Below, in pieces: positions 1 through 9,852 of a stretch of 64,000 nucleotides of DNA. Where the stretch lies: contig CP011001.1 of the NCBI GenBank assembly GCA_001044335.1, forward strand, positions 1,178,001-1,242,000. The letters run 5' to 3'. The stretch comes from Methylophilales bacterium MBRSF5 (GTDB taxonomy: Bacteria; Pseudomonadota; Gammaproteobacteria; Burkholderiales; Methylophilaceae). The stretch's first letter is position 1. Each line of letters starts with the position of its first letter. The translations under genes were made by a program, and so were the position numbers. Under the pieces are notes generated by a model. The model did no database searches, was not told the DNA's origin, and saw only the letters and a list, made by a program, of their open reading frames with translations.

Positions 1-108
1 ATTTTAATCAAACAGCTTACTAAGTTAATACAATCTCATTCCAATGCAATTATTAATGAAATTGATGGTCCTAAAGAAAATATAAAATTTAAGTTACCAA
101 TCATTTAA
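1..108 (+). CDS. C-terminal fragment of an unidentified upstream gene
   Basis: The frame starting at base 1 is open for 35 codons and stops at 106-108, six bases before the nudB start. It is lysine- and isoleucine-rich and ends in KFKLPII. The fragment is too short to assign to a family. Its tight spacing to nudB suggests it is the upstream member of the same transcript. It could be an accidental open frame, but with the next gene starting immediately a real gene tail is more likely. Confidence 0.5.
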   Translation: MLIKQLTKLIQSHSNAIINEIDGPKENIKFKLPII

Positions 109-113
109 TTGTT

Positions 114-551
114 TTGAAAAAAATACCGATATCTATTCAGGTCATTATCTTTTGTGATGATAAAAATATTTTACTTTTACAAAGAAAAGATAACCCCAAT
201 TATTGGCAGTCAGTCACTGGAAGTATTGAAAAAGATGAATCACCCAAAGAATGTGCTGGACGAGAAGTATTTGAGGAAACTGGTCTAATTGTAAATGATT
301 ATAATTTTTACTCGCTCAATCAAAGGAATCAGTACCAGATTTATCCTGAATGGAAACACCGTTATGATGAAAATGTCTCAACCAATATTGAACATTTGTT
401 TGCCTTACAATTGCCTAAAAAAGAACATATAATAATCAACCCACAAGAACACGTTGAATACATATGGACCGACCTGGAAGATGCAATAAAAAAAGTATTT
501 TCCTGGACCAATAGAAATGCTTTAATTAATTTTAAAAAATTTTATGAATGA
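114..551 (+). CDS. nudB: Nudix hydrolase, dihydroneopterin triphosphate pyrophosphatase (NudB type)
   Basis: NudB removes pyrophosphate from dihydroneopterin triphosphate in folate synthesis. The 145-residue product has a perfect Nudix box at residues 36-58: G36, E42, then R50-E51 and E54-E55-T-G-L with the canonical spacing. The flanking WQSVTGS and SWTNRNAL segments match E. coli NudB, as does the length of about 150. The start is TTG at 114 with no clear Shine-Dalgarno. It is preferred because the N-terminus then aligns with NudB and no ATG is available. The 3' end overlaps nadA by 8 bases, so the two are translationally linked. Substrate assignment is by family resemblance. Confidence 0.85.
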   Translation: MKKIPISIQVIIFCDDKNILLLQRKDNPNYWQSVTGSIEKDESPKECAGREVFEETGLIVNDYNFYSLNQRNQYQIYPEWKHRYDENVSTNIEHLFALQLPKKEHIIINPQEHVEYIWTDLEDAIKKVFSWTNRNALINFKKFYE

Positions 552-1641
552 AACTGTAATACAATTTGAAAAATTTCATCAACTTCAAGAAAATGATTGT
601 CAGCAAAAAATCATAGATGCCAAGTCGAAGCTTAAAGACAAGCTGGTTATTCTTGGACATCATTATCAAAATGAATCAGTATATCGACACGCTGATTTCA
701 CCGGAGACTCTCTCAAATTAGCTCAATATACTCAAAACCTTGAGGCGCAATATATTATTTTTCTTGGCGTTCACTTTATGGCTGAAGTCTCTAATATCTT
801 ATCTCGAAATGATCAAGTGACAATACTCCCTGATCTTTCTGCAGGATGCCAAATGGCCGATATGGCCGACCTACAAAAGGTGCAAAGAACATATCGTGAA
901 TTAAATAAAGTCTTAAACTTTGATGAAGTCATAACTCCAATTACTTACATTAATTCTGCGGCAGACTTAAAAGCCTTCTGTGGAGAACATGATGGCATCG
1001 TCTGTACCTCAACTAATGCTCCTAAGGTTCTTGAGTGGGCATTTCAACAAAAAGAAAAAGTATTATTCTTCCCTGATCAACATCTGGGTAGATGGACCGG
1101 ATTTAAAATGGGAATTGATCTTGATGATATGGTTGTATGGGATCCTGATTTACCCCTAGGAGGATTAACAAAAGAACAAATACATCGAGCTAAAATCCTA
1201 TTATGGAAAGGTCATTGTGCGGTTCATCAGATGTTCCGAGAGGATCATATTAAAAAATTTAGAGAAGAAAATCCTGATGGTATAGTCATTTCACATCCTG
1301 AATCGCCTTTTGAGGTCTGTGTTAACTCAGATATGGTTGGATCCACCGAATTTATTTTGAATACTATTAAAAATGCTGAAGCGGGAACAAAATGGTTAGT
1401 TGGGACTGAATTAAATTTGGTGAATCGTCTCGCCAATGAAATGATTAAAGAGGATAAAGTGGTTAAATTTATGTCACATATCGTATGCGAATGCACGACC
1501 ATGGCTAGAATTGACCCACAACATTTATCATGGGTCCTTGATAATTTACTTGAAGGGAAAGTGGTTAATGAAATAGTCGTTCCCCCATCAATCGCTCAGT
1601 CGGCTAAAGTTGCACTGGATAGGATGATGGCCATTGTCTGA
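544..1641 (+). CDS. nadA: Quinolinate synthase
   Basis: NadA condenses iminoaspartate with dihydroxyacetone phosphate to quinolinate in de novo NAD synthesis, using an oxygen-sensitive [4Fe-4S] cluster. The 365-residue protein shows the repeated family signatures: GHHYQ near the N-terminus, the LSAGCQMAD cysteine motif, a second cysteine in GIVCTSTNAP, VGTELNLVNRLA, and a C-terminal cysteine pair in HIVCECTTM. The length matches the longer NadA class. It starts with ATG inside the nudB tail and ends inside the HIT gene start (8-base overlaps both sides), so nudB-nadA-HIT is a compact operon. No nadB or nadC lies in the window. Confidence 0.95.
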   Translation: MNETVIQFEKFHQLQENDCQQKIIDAKSKLKDKLVILGHHYQNESVYRHADFTGDSLKLAQYTQNLEAQYIIFLGVHFMAEVSNILSRNDQVTILPDLSAGCQMADMADLQKVQRTYRELNKVLNFDEVITPITYINSAADLKAFCGEHDGIVCTSTNAPKVLEWAFQQKEKVLFFPDQHLGRWTGFKMGIDLDDMVVWDPDLPLGGLTKEQIHRAKILLWKGHCAVHQMFREDHIKKFREENPDGIVISHPESPFEVCVNSDMVGSTEFILNTIKNAEAGTKWLVGTELNLVNRLANEMIKEDKVVKFMSHIVCECTTMARIDPQHLSWVLDNLLEGKVVNEIVVPPSIAQSAKVALDRMMAIV

Positions 1642-2047
1642 TTGTGAATTATGTATCAGATCAACTTTACCCATATTGTGGCAAAACAAGACTTTTAGGA
1701 TTGTCTTAGTTAATAATCAGAACATTAGAGGCTATCTCCGTTTAGAGCTAATTGATCACGTCAAGGAAATACACCATCTCACCCCTGCCATTCAATGTGA
1801 AATGTATAAGATAATTAATATCATTGAACAAATTATCACTGATATTTATAAACCAGAAAAAATTAATTTAGCGTCCTTGGGAAACAAAACTCCCCACCTG
1901 CACTGGCATATCATTGCAAGATTTATGAATGATAATTTTTTCCCTGAGAGCATATGGGCTGATCCTGTTCGTCATTATAAATTTGAAAATTCAATAGATG
2001 AAATAAATCAACTTAAACAACAGCTAGATTTGAATTTAAATCATTAA
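1634..2047 (+). CDS. HIT-family nucleotide-binding hydrolase
   Basis: The 137-residue product carries the histidine triad HxHxH at H88, H90 and H92 in the segment PHLHWHIIARF, the nucleotidyl-transfer site of HIT hydrolases. A Cys4-x2-Cys7 pair at the N-terminus is common in proteobacterial members and may bind metal. Family members cleave dinucleoside polyphosphates or nucleoside phosphoramidates, and the exact substrate cannot be read from sequence. The start is TTG at 1634, overlapping nadA by 8 bases. The 3' end overlaps the tail of the convergent ferredoxin gene by 12 bases. Confidence 0.85.
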   Translation: MSDCELCIRSTLPILWQNKTFRIVLVNNQNIRGYLRLELIDHVKEIHHLTPAIQCEMYKIINIIEQIITDIYKPEKINLASLGNKTPHLHWHIIARFMNDNFFPESIWADPVRHYKFENSIDEINQLKQQLDLNLNH

Positions 2048-2347
2048 ACGTTCAACTGTTGTGTTGTTAATGATATGCGATTGAATAATTTCATCGATAT
2101 CTGCTTCATCAATAAATGTGTACCAAACTGCATCTGGATAAACAACCAACATAGGTCCTTCTGAACAACGATCAAAACAGCCGGAACGATTAATTCTCAC
2201 CAAACCTTTACCGCGTAAATTTAATGTTTTAATTTTTTGCTTCATGTAATCAAAAATTTTTAGTGCATTAAATTGTGAACAACACTGTGCTCCGTCGTCC
2301 CTTTCATTAAGACAAATAAAAATATGATATTTATAATAATTGTTCAT
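2036..2347 (-). CDS. Thioredoxin-fold (2Fe-2S) ferredoxin
   Basis: This 103-residue protein matches the small thioredoxin-like [2Fe-2S] ferredoxin family: a beta strand leading to C12, then the GAQCC pair (C22/C23), and the second loop SGCFDRCSEGP supplying C57 and C61. C12, one of C22/C23, C57 and C61 are the likely cluster ligands. The electron partner is unknown. The gene is last in the minus-strand series following the TonB-like gene, one base away. It converges on the HIT gene with overlapping ends and no terminator between them. Confidence 0.88.
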   Translation of the reverse strand: MNNYYKYHIFICLNERDDGAQCCSQFNALKIFDYMKQKIKTLNLRGKGLVRINRSGCFDRCSEGPMLVVYPDAVWYTFIDEADIDEIIQSHIINNTTVERLMI

Positions 2348-2348
2348 A

Positions 2349-3089
2349 TCACTCCATTAGATTATTTGTAAATCTCCATATCCGCCTAATCTGCAAAGTA
2401 TCTACTTGTTCTTTAATTGACGGAGGAAAAGGAGCATAGGGTGATCCAAGATTCACAATTTTTTTCGCTGCATCATCCAATTGGGGAACTCCTGAGGACT
2501 TATTAATTTTTATATCTAACACTTCTCCCTGATCATTCAGTATTACCGTCATAACCAGTGACTCACTAATTCCATTTCTAGCCGCAGCGGGATAATTTAA
2601 AGCCCCTATTTTTTCTACTTTATTCTTCCACACCTGATAGTAAGATTGAAAATCACGTTCTTTAGTTTTACTAGATATGACCTTTGTTCGTTTATCAATT
2701 TTTTTCTTATCGACAATATCAGATAATTGAGACTGGATAAAAGATGGATCAAGTTTAATTGGTTTTATTTTTTTCTCTTCTACTTCTTCTTCTGGTTTAC
2801 TTTCTGGGGTTGAAATGACAGTAGATTCCATAGCTTCTTGAATAATTTGTTGTTGAAATTTTTTTTGATCCTGTTTTATTTTTTTTATAACTTCTGGCTT
2901 CACCTCTTTTTTTAGATCAATCGTTTCTATATCCGTCACTTGATTAGGTATTTTTAAAATATTGACGATCAATTCTTTTTCATTAACCACCTCGTTAGAT
3001 TTTAAGTTGAAAAAATATAAGAGGCTCCCATGTAACAGCACTGAAATAATAAAAAAGATCGAAAAATAATTTGGTTTAATAATTTTCAT
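2349..3089 (-). CDS. TonB-like energy transducer
   Basis: The 246-residue protein has one N-terminal membrane helix (about residues 8-26), a long charged Lys/Glu-rich periplasmic linker (about 45-150) and a C-terminal TonB domain (about 165-245) with the typical LNYPAAARNGI opening and RRIWRF ending. TonB proteins transmit proton-motive force to outer-membrane transporters together with ExbB/ExbD, which are not in the window. The start codon overlaps the mpl stop by 4 bases, so it is translated from the mpl message. Because it is fused into a housekeeping operon, its receptor partner cannot be inferred. Confidence 0.85.
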   Translation of the reverse strand: MKIIKPNYFSIFFIISVLLHGSLLYFFNLKSNEVVNEKELIVNILKIPNQVTDIETIDLKKEVKPEVIKKIKQDQKKFQQQIIQEAMESTVISTPESKPEEEVEEKKIKPIKLDPSFIQSQLSDIVDKKKIDKRTKVISSKTKERDFQSYYQVWKNKVEKIGALNYPAAARNGISESLVMTVILNDQGEVLDIKINKSSGVPQLDDAAKKIVNLGSPYAPFPPSIKEQVDTLQIRRIWRFTNNLME

Positions 3090-4432
3090 TTTCTTAAAAA
3101 ACCAATTATTTTACTTTGCACACCCTCAAAACTTCCATTGCTTAAAAAAACAATATGGTCATAATCAAAAATTATATTTTTTAGTTTTTCAATAAATGCA
3201 GCAGCATCTTCAGCGATAAAAATTTTTGAGTCTAGGTCTGCAAGGTATTTCGCTGGTTCCCATAACAAATCTTTTGAAAAGAGCATAAATGCTGGAATAT
3301 TTTTCAAAATACTTCTTAACTCTTCTTTTAAATCTCCTCTTTTCATGGTGTTTGATCTAGGATCAATCACAAATAGAGTTTTATCTTTCGGGAAATTTTT
3401 CTTAAATGTTTCCGCTATAAAATGTATGGCTGTTGGATGATGAGCAAAATCATCATAGATTATTAGATTATTTTTCTTATAAATTATTTCTAAACGTCGC
3501 TTGGTATTTTTAAATGACGACAAAGACCTTAATGCATTTTCTTCTGAGACTCCCACATGTCTTGCTGCCAAAATGGCTGCCATGGCATTTAACTCGTTAT
3601 GCTCCCCTATCAAATTCCAATTAAGATGACCTATTTTTTTTTCTTTGTTAAAAAATAATTTCTCTTCATCGATCTGTTTAATATGCCATGATTGGGAAGA
3701 ATTGAATTCTTCGATCTCAGACCAGATTCCCATGTCTACTGTTTCTTTTGTATTTTTATCCTGTTGATTAATTACGATTTTTCCTTGTTCGGGAACAGTT
3801 CGAATCAAGTGATGAAAATGTCTTTTAATATGAGAAATATCGTCAAATATATCGGCGTGATCAAATTCAATATTATTTATCACCAAAGTCTTTGGGTGAT
3901 AATGGATAAATTTTGAGCGTTTATCAAAAAATGCTGTGTCGTATTCATCTGCTTCGATGACAAAAAATGGTGAATCCGATTGTGACAAGGAGCTACTCGA
4001 TGAAAAGTTTCCAGGGATCCCTCCGATAAGGTAACCGCAATCAATATCGTTATCTCTTAAGATCCAGTTGATCATTGATGTTGTTGTGGTTTTTCCGTGA
4101 GTCCCAGAGACGGCTATCACCCATTTATCGTGCAAGAGGTTTTCATATAACCACTGAGGTCCAGATTGGTACCTTAAATTTTGATTGAGAATTTCTTCCA
4201 TCAAAGGATTGCCTCTAGAGACAACATTTCCCACAATAAATAGATCAGGTTTTAAATTTACTTGGTTCGCATCAAACCCTGGAGTAATCTGAATATCTTT
4301 TGATTCTAAAAAAGTGGACATTGGTGGATAAACATTTTGATCGCACCCAGTAACCATGTGGCCTAAATCTTTTGCAAGAGAAGCCATGCCTGCCATAAAT
4401 GTACCGCAGATTCCAATCACATGAATATGCAT
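3086..4432 (-). CDS. mpl: UDP-N-acetylmuramate:L-alanyl-gamma-D-glutamyl-meso-diaminopimelate ligase
   Basis: Mpl re-attaches recycled murein tripeptide to UDP-MurNAc. The 448-residue protein begins with the Mur-ligase nucleotide fold (GICGTFMAGMASLAKDLGH, the Mpl-type variant of the MurC start). It carries the ATP loop GTHGKTTTTSM near residue 110 and the IEADEYDTAFFD segment, and later the central FAHHPTAI motif. Length agrees with Mpl (about 450-460). It sits 5 bases downstream of metH and overlaps the TonB-like gene. Confidence 0.93.
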   Translation of the reverse strand: MHIHVIGICGTFMAGMASLAKDLGHMVTGCDQNVYPPMSTFLESKDIQITPGFDANQVNLKPDLFIVGNVVSRGNPLMEEILNQNLRYQSGPQWLYENLLHDKWVIAVSGTHGKTTTTSMINWILRDNDIDCGYLIGGIPGNFSSSSSLSQSDSPFFVIEADEYDTAFFDKRSKFIHYHPKTLVINNIEFDHADIFDDISHIKRHFHHLIRTVPEQGKIVINQQDKNTKETVDMGIWSEIEEFNSSQSWHIKQIDEEKLFFNKEKKIGHLNWNLIGEHNELNAMAAILAARHVGVSEENALRSLSSFKNTKRRLEIIYKKNNLIIYDDFAHHPTAIHFIAETFKKNFPKDKTLFVIDPRSNTMKRGDLKEELRSILKNIPAFMLFSKDLLWEPAKYLADLDSKIFIAEDAAAFIEKLKNIIFDYDHIVFLSNGSFEGVQSKIIGFLRK

Positions 4433-4437
4433 AAAGA

Positions 4438-7400
4438 CTACTTTATATTAGAAGATAGTAACCGTCGAGCATTATCCACATCCATTGAAGATCGATTGGC
4501 AAAATCATTTAATTGATCCTCATCAATCTTGTCGACACTAAAATAGGTAGATTCTGGATGAGCAAAATAAAATCCTGAGACAGAGGAGGCCGGAATCATA
4601 GCGTAATTTTCAGTCAAGGACATCCCGATCTCATCCGTCTTCAAAAACTTAAAGAGATCTTCTTTCACAGAATGCTCAGGGCAAGCAGGATATCCAGGTG
4701 CTGGTCTTATTCCAAGATATTTTTCTTGAATTAGTTCTTCATTGGATAATTTTTCTTTTTGTGCATAACCCCAGAGATCTTGCCTGACTCTTAAGTGCAT
4801 ATATTCTGCACATGCCTCAGCCAATCGGTCCATCAATGCCTTGAACATGATGCCGCTGTAATCATCTTTATTTTTTTCATATTGGTTCAGATAAAATTCA
4901 CCACCATCACCAGCCGTCACAGCGAACATGCCGATGTAGTCATCAATAAGAGACTCTTGTGGAGCAATAAAATCGCTTAATGATAAGTTTGGCTTGGGCT
5001 TACCGCTAATAATTGGTTTTTCCGATTGTTGCCTTAACGTATGAAAGGTAAATTGTAAGTTATCTTGCTCATCTGATATGGCAATATCATCCTCAATTGC
5101 ATGTGCCTTACAAAAACCCACTACCGCATGAGCTTTTAATTTTCTGTCATTGATTACTTTCTTCAGCATCTTTTGGGCATCATCAAATAATTGATTTGCG
5201 GTATCACCAACCACCTCATCTTGTAAAATTTGTGGGTATCTTCCAGCCAAATCCCATGTCTTGAAAAATGGAGTCCAATCAATAAAATCAATTAATTCAT
5301 TTAAATTAATATTTTTAAATACTCTTCTTCCAATAAACTTTGGTTTTATTGGATTGAAATTTAAAGATAATTTGTTTTCTCTAGCAGCTTTTAAGCTAAT
5401 GTATTTCACCCCTTTTTTTTGCCCATGAAGTTGTCGGACTTTTTCATAATCTGCTTTTAGTTTCTCGATATAGTCCACCTTGGTGTCTGATGATAATAAC
5501 GACTGCATCACAGATACGGATCGAGATGCATCTGCCACATGCACAACCGGGCCCTCATAATTAGGTGAAATCTTGACCGCTGTATGTGCTCTTGATGTTG
5601 TTGCCCCACCAATTAAAAGTGGCATTTTTACCGACCTGAAATAGGGATCTCTTTGCATCTCACTGGCAACATGAGCCATCTCTTCTAAGGATGGAGTGAT
5701 TAACCCAGATAGCCCAATGATGTCGACATTTTCTTCTTTCGCCTTATTTAAAATTTCAGCGCAAGGAACCATCACGCCCATGTTCACCACTTCAAAGTTA
5801 TTACATTGGAGCACAACAGAAACAATATTTTTTCCTATGTCGTGGACATCGCCCTTAACGGTTGCGATCAGCATTTTGCCTTTTGGTTTGGATTTTTGTC
5901 CCGTCCTGGCCTCCTCTTCCTCCTTTTCCTTTTCAATAAATGGAATCAGGTGGGCCACCGCCTGTTTCATAACCCTGGCTGATTTAACCACCTGAGGCAA
6001 AAACATTTTTCCTTCAGCAAACAAATCGCCCACCACATTCATACCATCCATTAGGGGCCCCTCGATCACATTGATCGGACGACCACCACTTTCCATGATC
6101 TGTAAACGAGCTGTTTCTGTGTCTTCCTCGATGTAATTAGTGATGCCATGAATGAGGGCGTACTCGATTTTTTTCTCAACAGACACAGGCTGAGTATCAG
6201 AACCTCGCCACTCATTAGTATCTTTTTCTTTTTTCTTTCCTTGCAGGGAACCAGCAATTTCAATCATGTGATCGGTAGCATCCTCGCGGCGATTTAGAAC
6301 CACATCTTCAACCACCTCTTTTAACTCTTTCGTCAGATCATCAATCACCCCAATCATGCCTGCATTAACGATACCCATGGTCATCCCGTTCTTTATGGCA
6401 TGATTTAAAAATACGGTATGGATGGCCTCCCTCGCAGCCTCATTCCCTCTAAAGCTGAAACTCACGTTGGATACCCCACCAGAAATTTTTGCATGAGGCA
6501 GATTATCCTTGATCCACTTGGTCGCATTGATAAAGTCGACCGCATAATTGTTGTGCTCTGCAATTCCTGTAGCGATGGCAAAAATATTTGGATCAAAAAT
6601 GATATCTTCCACCGGGAAGCCAACCGTGTCTTTTAAAATGTTGTAAGCACGCTCACAAATTTCAATTTTTCTCTCATAAGTATCCGCTTGTCCTTGTTCA
6701 TCAAAAGCCATGACAATCACTGCTGCGCCATACTGCATACATAATTTAGCTTGATGAATGAAGCTCTCTTCACCCTCTTTTAATGAGATCGAATTGACTA
6801 TCGGTTTACCCTGAATGCATTTGAGACCAGCTTCAATGACTGACCATTTTGAAGAATCAATCATAATCGGCACCCTAGAAATATCTGGCTCAGAGGCAAT
6901 CAAATTGAGGAATGTCGTCATCGCCCTCTCGGCATCTAGCATACCCTCGTCCATATTGATATCGATGACCTGAGCCCCATTTTCAACCTGCTGCCTAGCT
7001 ACACTGACGGCCTCCTCATAATTTTCATCAATGATTAACTTGGCAAAAACTCGTGAACCAGTCACATTGGTTCGCTCACCAACGTTCACAAATAAATCAT
7101 CGTCGCCAATAATCATTGGCTCGAGTCCTGATAGGCGCATTTTTTTTGCAATCGTTGGTAATGTTCTGGGTGGAATATTTTTGAGTGATTGGGTAATCGC
7201 AAGAATATGCTCCGGTGTCGTTCCACAACACCCACCAGCCACGTTCACAAAACCGCTCTCAGCAAATTCCTTTAATAAGGTAGACGTGTCTTCTGGTTTT
7301 TCGTCAAACCCAGTATCTGACATTGGATTAGGTAGTCCCGCATTTGGATAAATACACACAAAGGTTTCGGCAATGTTAGACAATTCTTCAGCATACGGTC

Positions 7401-8187
7401 TCATGAGTGCTGCCCCTAGGGCGCAGTTTAATCCAATAGTCAAAGGTTTCGCATGTCGAATCGAGTTCCAAAATGCTGTCACCGTCTGGCCTGATAAGAT
7501 ACGCCCAGAAGCATCAGTGACCGTCCCAGAAATCATGATTGGGAGAGTTTTTCCTAATTGATCAAATGTAGATTGCACTGCAGCAATGGCTGCTTTACAG
7601 TTCAGGGTATCAAACACGGTTTCAATCAGAATAATGTCAGCCCCATTAGATATGAGAGCCTCCGCCTGTTCAGCATAAGAATCAAATAACTGGTCGAAGG
7701 TGATGTTTCTAGCACCCGGGTCATTCACGTCTGGTGATATGGAAGCCGTTTTGGGTGTTGGTCCGATCGCGCCGGCCACAAATCGCGGCCTATCTTCGGT
7801 GGAATATTTCTCTGCCGCCGCCTTCGCTAATTTAACCGACTCGATATTCATCTCTTTCACGAGGCTAGCCATGAAGTAATCTTCCTGGGCCACGCTATTT
7901 GCACCGAAGGTATTGGTTTCAATAATGTCTGCACCCGCAGCTAGGTAATCCTCATGGATTTTTTGAATGACAGTAGGCTGGGTAATACTGAGAAGCTCAT
8001 TATTTCCTTTTAAAAATAATTCACGTTGGCCTTCTGGGGCCGCGAAAGATTTAAATCGCTCACCCCGGTAATCTGCTTCAACAAATTGGTGTTGTTGGAT
8101 CATCGTACCCATCGCACCATCCATAAAAAGAATACGCTTCTTTAATTCAGCCTTTAAAAACTCATCTGTATTTTTATATGGGTCCAT
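4438..8187 (-). CDS. metH: B12-dependent methionine synthase
   Basis: MetH transfers the methyl group of 5-methyltetrahydrofolate to homocysteine via methylcobalamin. All four modules are present in 1249 residues. The homocysteine domain has zinc cysteines C255, C320 and C321 (GGCCGTT). The pterin-binding domain starts near residue 360. The cobalamin domain carries D780-x-H782-x-x-G785. The C-terminal reactivation domain contains the [13 protein letters not shown]-adenosylmethionine-binding motif. Size matches the E. coli enzyme (1227). No cobalamin riboswitch is seen, as only 39 bases separate it from ubiK upstream. It leads the metH-mpl-tonB-ferredoxin run. Confidence 0.97.
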   Translation of the reverse strand: MDPYKNTDEFLKAELKKRILFMDGAMGTMIQQHQFVEADYRGERFKSFAAPEGQRELFLKGNNELLSITQPTVIQKIHEDYLAAGADIIETNTFGANSVAQEDYFMASLVKEMNIESVKLAKAAAEKYSTEDRPRFVAGAIGPTPKTASISPDVNDPGARNITFDQLFDSYAEQAEALISNGADIILIETVFDTLNCKAAIAAVQSTFDQLGKTLPIMISGTVTDASGRILSGQTVTAFWNSIRHAKPLTIGLNCALGAALMRPYAEELSNIAETFVCIYPNAGLPNPMSDTGFDEKPEDTSTLLKEFAESGFVNVAGGCCGTTPEHILAITQSLKNIPPRTLPTIAKKMRLSGLEPMIIGDDDLFVNVGERTNVTGSRVFAKLIIDENYEEAVSVARQQVENGAQVIDINMDEGMLDAERAMTTFLNLIASEPDISRVPIMIDSSKWSVIEAGLKCIQGKPIVNSISLKEGEESFIHQAKLCMQYGAAVIVMAFDEQGQADTYERKIEICERAYNILKDTVGFPVEDIIFDPNIFAIATGIAEHNNYAVDFINATKWIKDNLPHAKISGGVSNVSFSFRGNEAAREAIHTVFLNHAIKNGMTMGIVNAGMIGVIDDLTKELKEVVEDVVLNRREDATDHMIEIAGSLQGKKKEKDTNEWRGSDTQPVSVEKKIEYALIHGITNYIEEDTETARLQIMESGGRPINVIEGPLMDGMNVVGDLFAEGKMFLPQVVKSARVMKQAVAHLIPFIEKEKEEEEARTGQKSKPKGKMLIATVKGDVHDIGKNIVSVVLQCNNFEVVNMGVMVPCAEILNKAKEENVDIIGLSGLITPSLEEMAHVASEMQRDPYFRSVKMPLLIGGATTSRAHTAVKISPNYEGPVVHVADASRSVSVMQSLLSSDTKVDYIEKLKADYEKVRQLHGQKKGVKYISLKAARENKLSLNFNPIKPKFIGRRVFKNINLNELIDFIDWTPFFKTWDLAGRYPQILQDEVVGDTANQLFDDAQKMLKKVINDRKLKAHAVVGFCKAHAIEDDIAISDEQDNLQFTFHTLRQQSEKPIISGKPKPNLSLSDFIAPQESLIDDYIGMFAVTAGDGGEFYLNQYEKNKDDYSGIMFKALMDRLAEACAEYMHLRVRQDLWGYAQKEKLSNEELIQEKYLGIRPAPGYPACPEHSVKEDLFKFLKTDEIGMSLTENYAMIPASSVSGFYFAHPESTYFSVDKIDEDQLNDFANRSSMDVDNARRLLSSNIK

Positions 8188-8226
8188 GGATTATTAGGGT
8201 GTGTATAAATGGTTTTCTGTATGAGA

Positions 8227-8460
8227 TTACTTTGACTGTTTAGTTTCATACTCAGCCAAGGCTTTTTCCATGGCTTCTAACTTTTCACGGGTTTTGCGGA
8301 GCACTTCGGTTTGCACATCAAATTCTTCACGAGAAACAAGCCCCAAATCAGTGCACTTGTTCTTAATTAGTGCATTTATATTGTTTTCCATGTCCTCTAA
8401 TGGTGAATTTTTTAATAATTCACGAATTTTGTCAGAAATATTTTGAAACTTGTCTTTCAT
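8227..8460 (-). CDS. ubiK: Ubiquinone biosynthesis accessory factor UbiK (YqiC/BMFP family)
   Basis: The 77-residue protein is almost entirely helical. It has the pattern of the YqiC/BMFP family: an N-terminal segment KFQNISDKIRELL followed by a coiled coil around FDVQTEVLRKTREKLEAME. UbiK supports aerobic ubiquinone synthesis with UbiJ in gamma- and betaproteobacteria. It lies 39 bases upstream of metH on the same strand and probably shares its transcript. The gene is divergent from the nitrogen-regulated porin operon. The identification rests on size and coiled-coil pattern. Confidence 0.8.
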   Translation of the reverse strand: MKDKFQNISDKIRELLKNSPLEDMENNINALIKNKCTDLGLVSREEFDVQTEVLRKTREKLEAMEKALAEYETKQSK

Positions 8461-8577
8461 CTATATAACATATCGTTGTAAATCGTTGATTCTAACAGAG
8501 TTTTCTGATTTACATAAGGCAGAAAATTAACATTGTTATTCCCCAATAATAAATTAATTCAGCTATGAAATTTAAGT

Positions 8578-8593
8578 TGGCACGGAAATTGCA
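8578..8593 (+). promoter_or_regulatory. Sigma-54 (RpoN) promoter for the porin-glnK-amtB operon
   Basis: The sequence TGGCACGGAAATTGCA is an essentially perfect -24/-12 element: GG at 8579-8580 and GC at 8591-8592, separated by exactly 10 bases. Transcription would begin near 8604, leaving a leader of about 65 bases before the porin ATG. RpoN control of glnK-amtB is the classical nitrogen-limitation response and needs an NtrC-type activator. I found no clear NtrC dyad in the roughly 115 bases upstream, only a direct repeat ATCGTTG at 8472 and 8482. Confidence 0.9.
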
Positions 8594-8671
8594 TTATAAG
8601 AATTACATGTTTATGTTTTTTTCGGATCACTTAAACATTTTATAAATTATAAAATCTTAGGAGAGTATTTT

Positions 8672-9469
8672 ATGAAAACTTTAAAACTTGCGTTGGCAGC
8701 TGCCTTAACAATGCCAACGATGAGTATTTTTGCGGAGGAAGCCGAATCAGACCACAGCGTATCTTATAACGTTGGTTTGTTTTCTGAATACGTTTTCCGT
8801 GGATATACTCAAACACATAATGACCCTGCCTTACAAGGCGGTGTCGATTATGAACATTCTAGCGGTTTTTACTTAGGCCTTTGGGCTTCTAACATTAGTT
8901 GGCTTCGTGATGCAGAACAATCTGACAGTGGTCACTCACTAGAGGTTGATGTTTATGGAGGTTATGCCGGTGAATTTGGTGAAACAGGCATCGGTTATGA
9001 TGTTGGTTTCTTACAATATTTCTATCCAGGAGAGCTTAAAACAGGTCAAGCTGCAGCAAATACACTAGAGCTGTATGCAGGTTTAAGCTACAAGGACTTA
9101 GCAGTTACTTATTATGAAGTAATGACTGAAGATGCTTGGACATGGGGTAACTCAGTCGCTGGCGGTCTACCTGATAGTGCCAAAGGTACTTACTACTGGT
9201 CAGTTGACTATGATCATGACGTAGGTCAGTACATGGGCATTGATGGCTTAACTGCAAGTCTTCATTATGGTCGTCAAGAATTTGAAGGAAACGCTCATGA
9301 TCCATACAGCTACTCTGACTATCTTGTTGGTCTAGACAAAGAAGTAATGGGTCTGAATGTCGGCTATAACTTCACCACAACCAATCAATCAAAAACCACT
9401 TGGGGCAAAGTTGATGGTAAATACCTTGGTGAGTCAAGACACATATTTTACGTAGCAAAAGAATTTTAA
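8672..9469 (+). CDS. TorF-family putative outer-membrane porin
   Basis: The 265-residue protein has a signal peptide (about residues 1-21, ending FAEEAE) followed by alternating beta strands typical of a small barrel. It opens with SYNVGLFSEYVFRGYTQT and ends with the outer-membrane C-terminal phenylalanine (KEF). The opening matches the TorF/Gcw_chp family, which is often placed before glnK-amtB in betaproteobacteria. A strong Shine-Dalgarno (TAGGAGAG) precedes the ATG. As the first gene after the RpoN promoter it is probably made under nitrogen limitation. Uptake of ammonium or another small nitrogen compound is an inference. Confidence 0.88.
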   Translation: MKTLKLALAAALTMPTMSIFAEEAESDHSVSYNVGLFSEYVFRGYTQTHNDPALQGGVDYEHSSGFYLGLWASNISWLRDAEQSDSGHSLEVDVYGGYAGEFGETGIGYDVGFLQYFYPGELKTGQAAANTLELYAGLSYKDLAVTYYEVMTEDAWTWGNSVAGGLPDSAKGTYYWSVDYDHDVGQYMGIDGLTASLHYGRQEFEGNAHDPYSYSDYLVGLDKEVMGLNVGYNFTTTNQSKTTWGKVDGKYLGESRHIFYVAKEF

Positions 9470-9473
9470 TTAA

Positions 9474-9842
<369 letters not shown>

Positions 9843-9852
9843 GGAGATCAGT

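Noticed and set aside
8472-8488. Direct repeat ATCGTTG as an NtrC site
   Set aside because: It is a direct repeat rather than the expected dyad and lies in AT-rich leader DNA; kept only as a remark in the sigma-54 finding.
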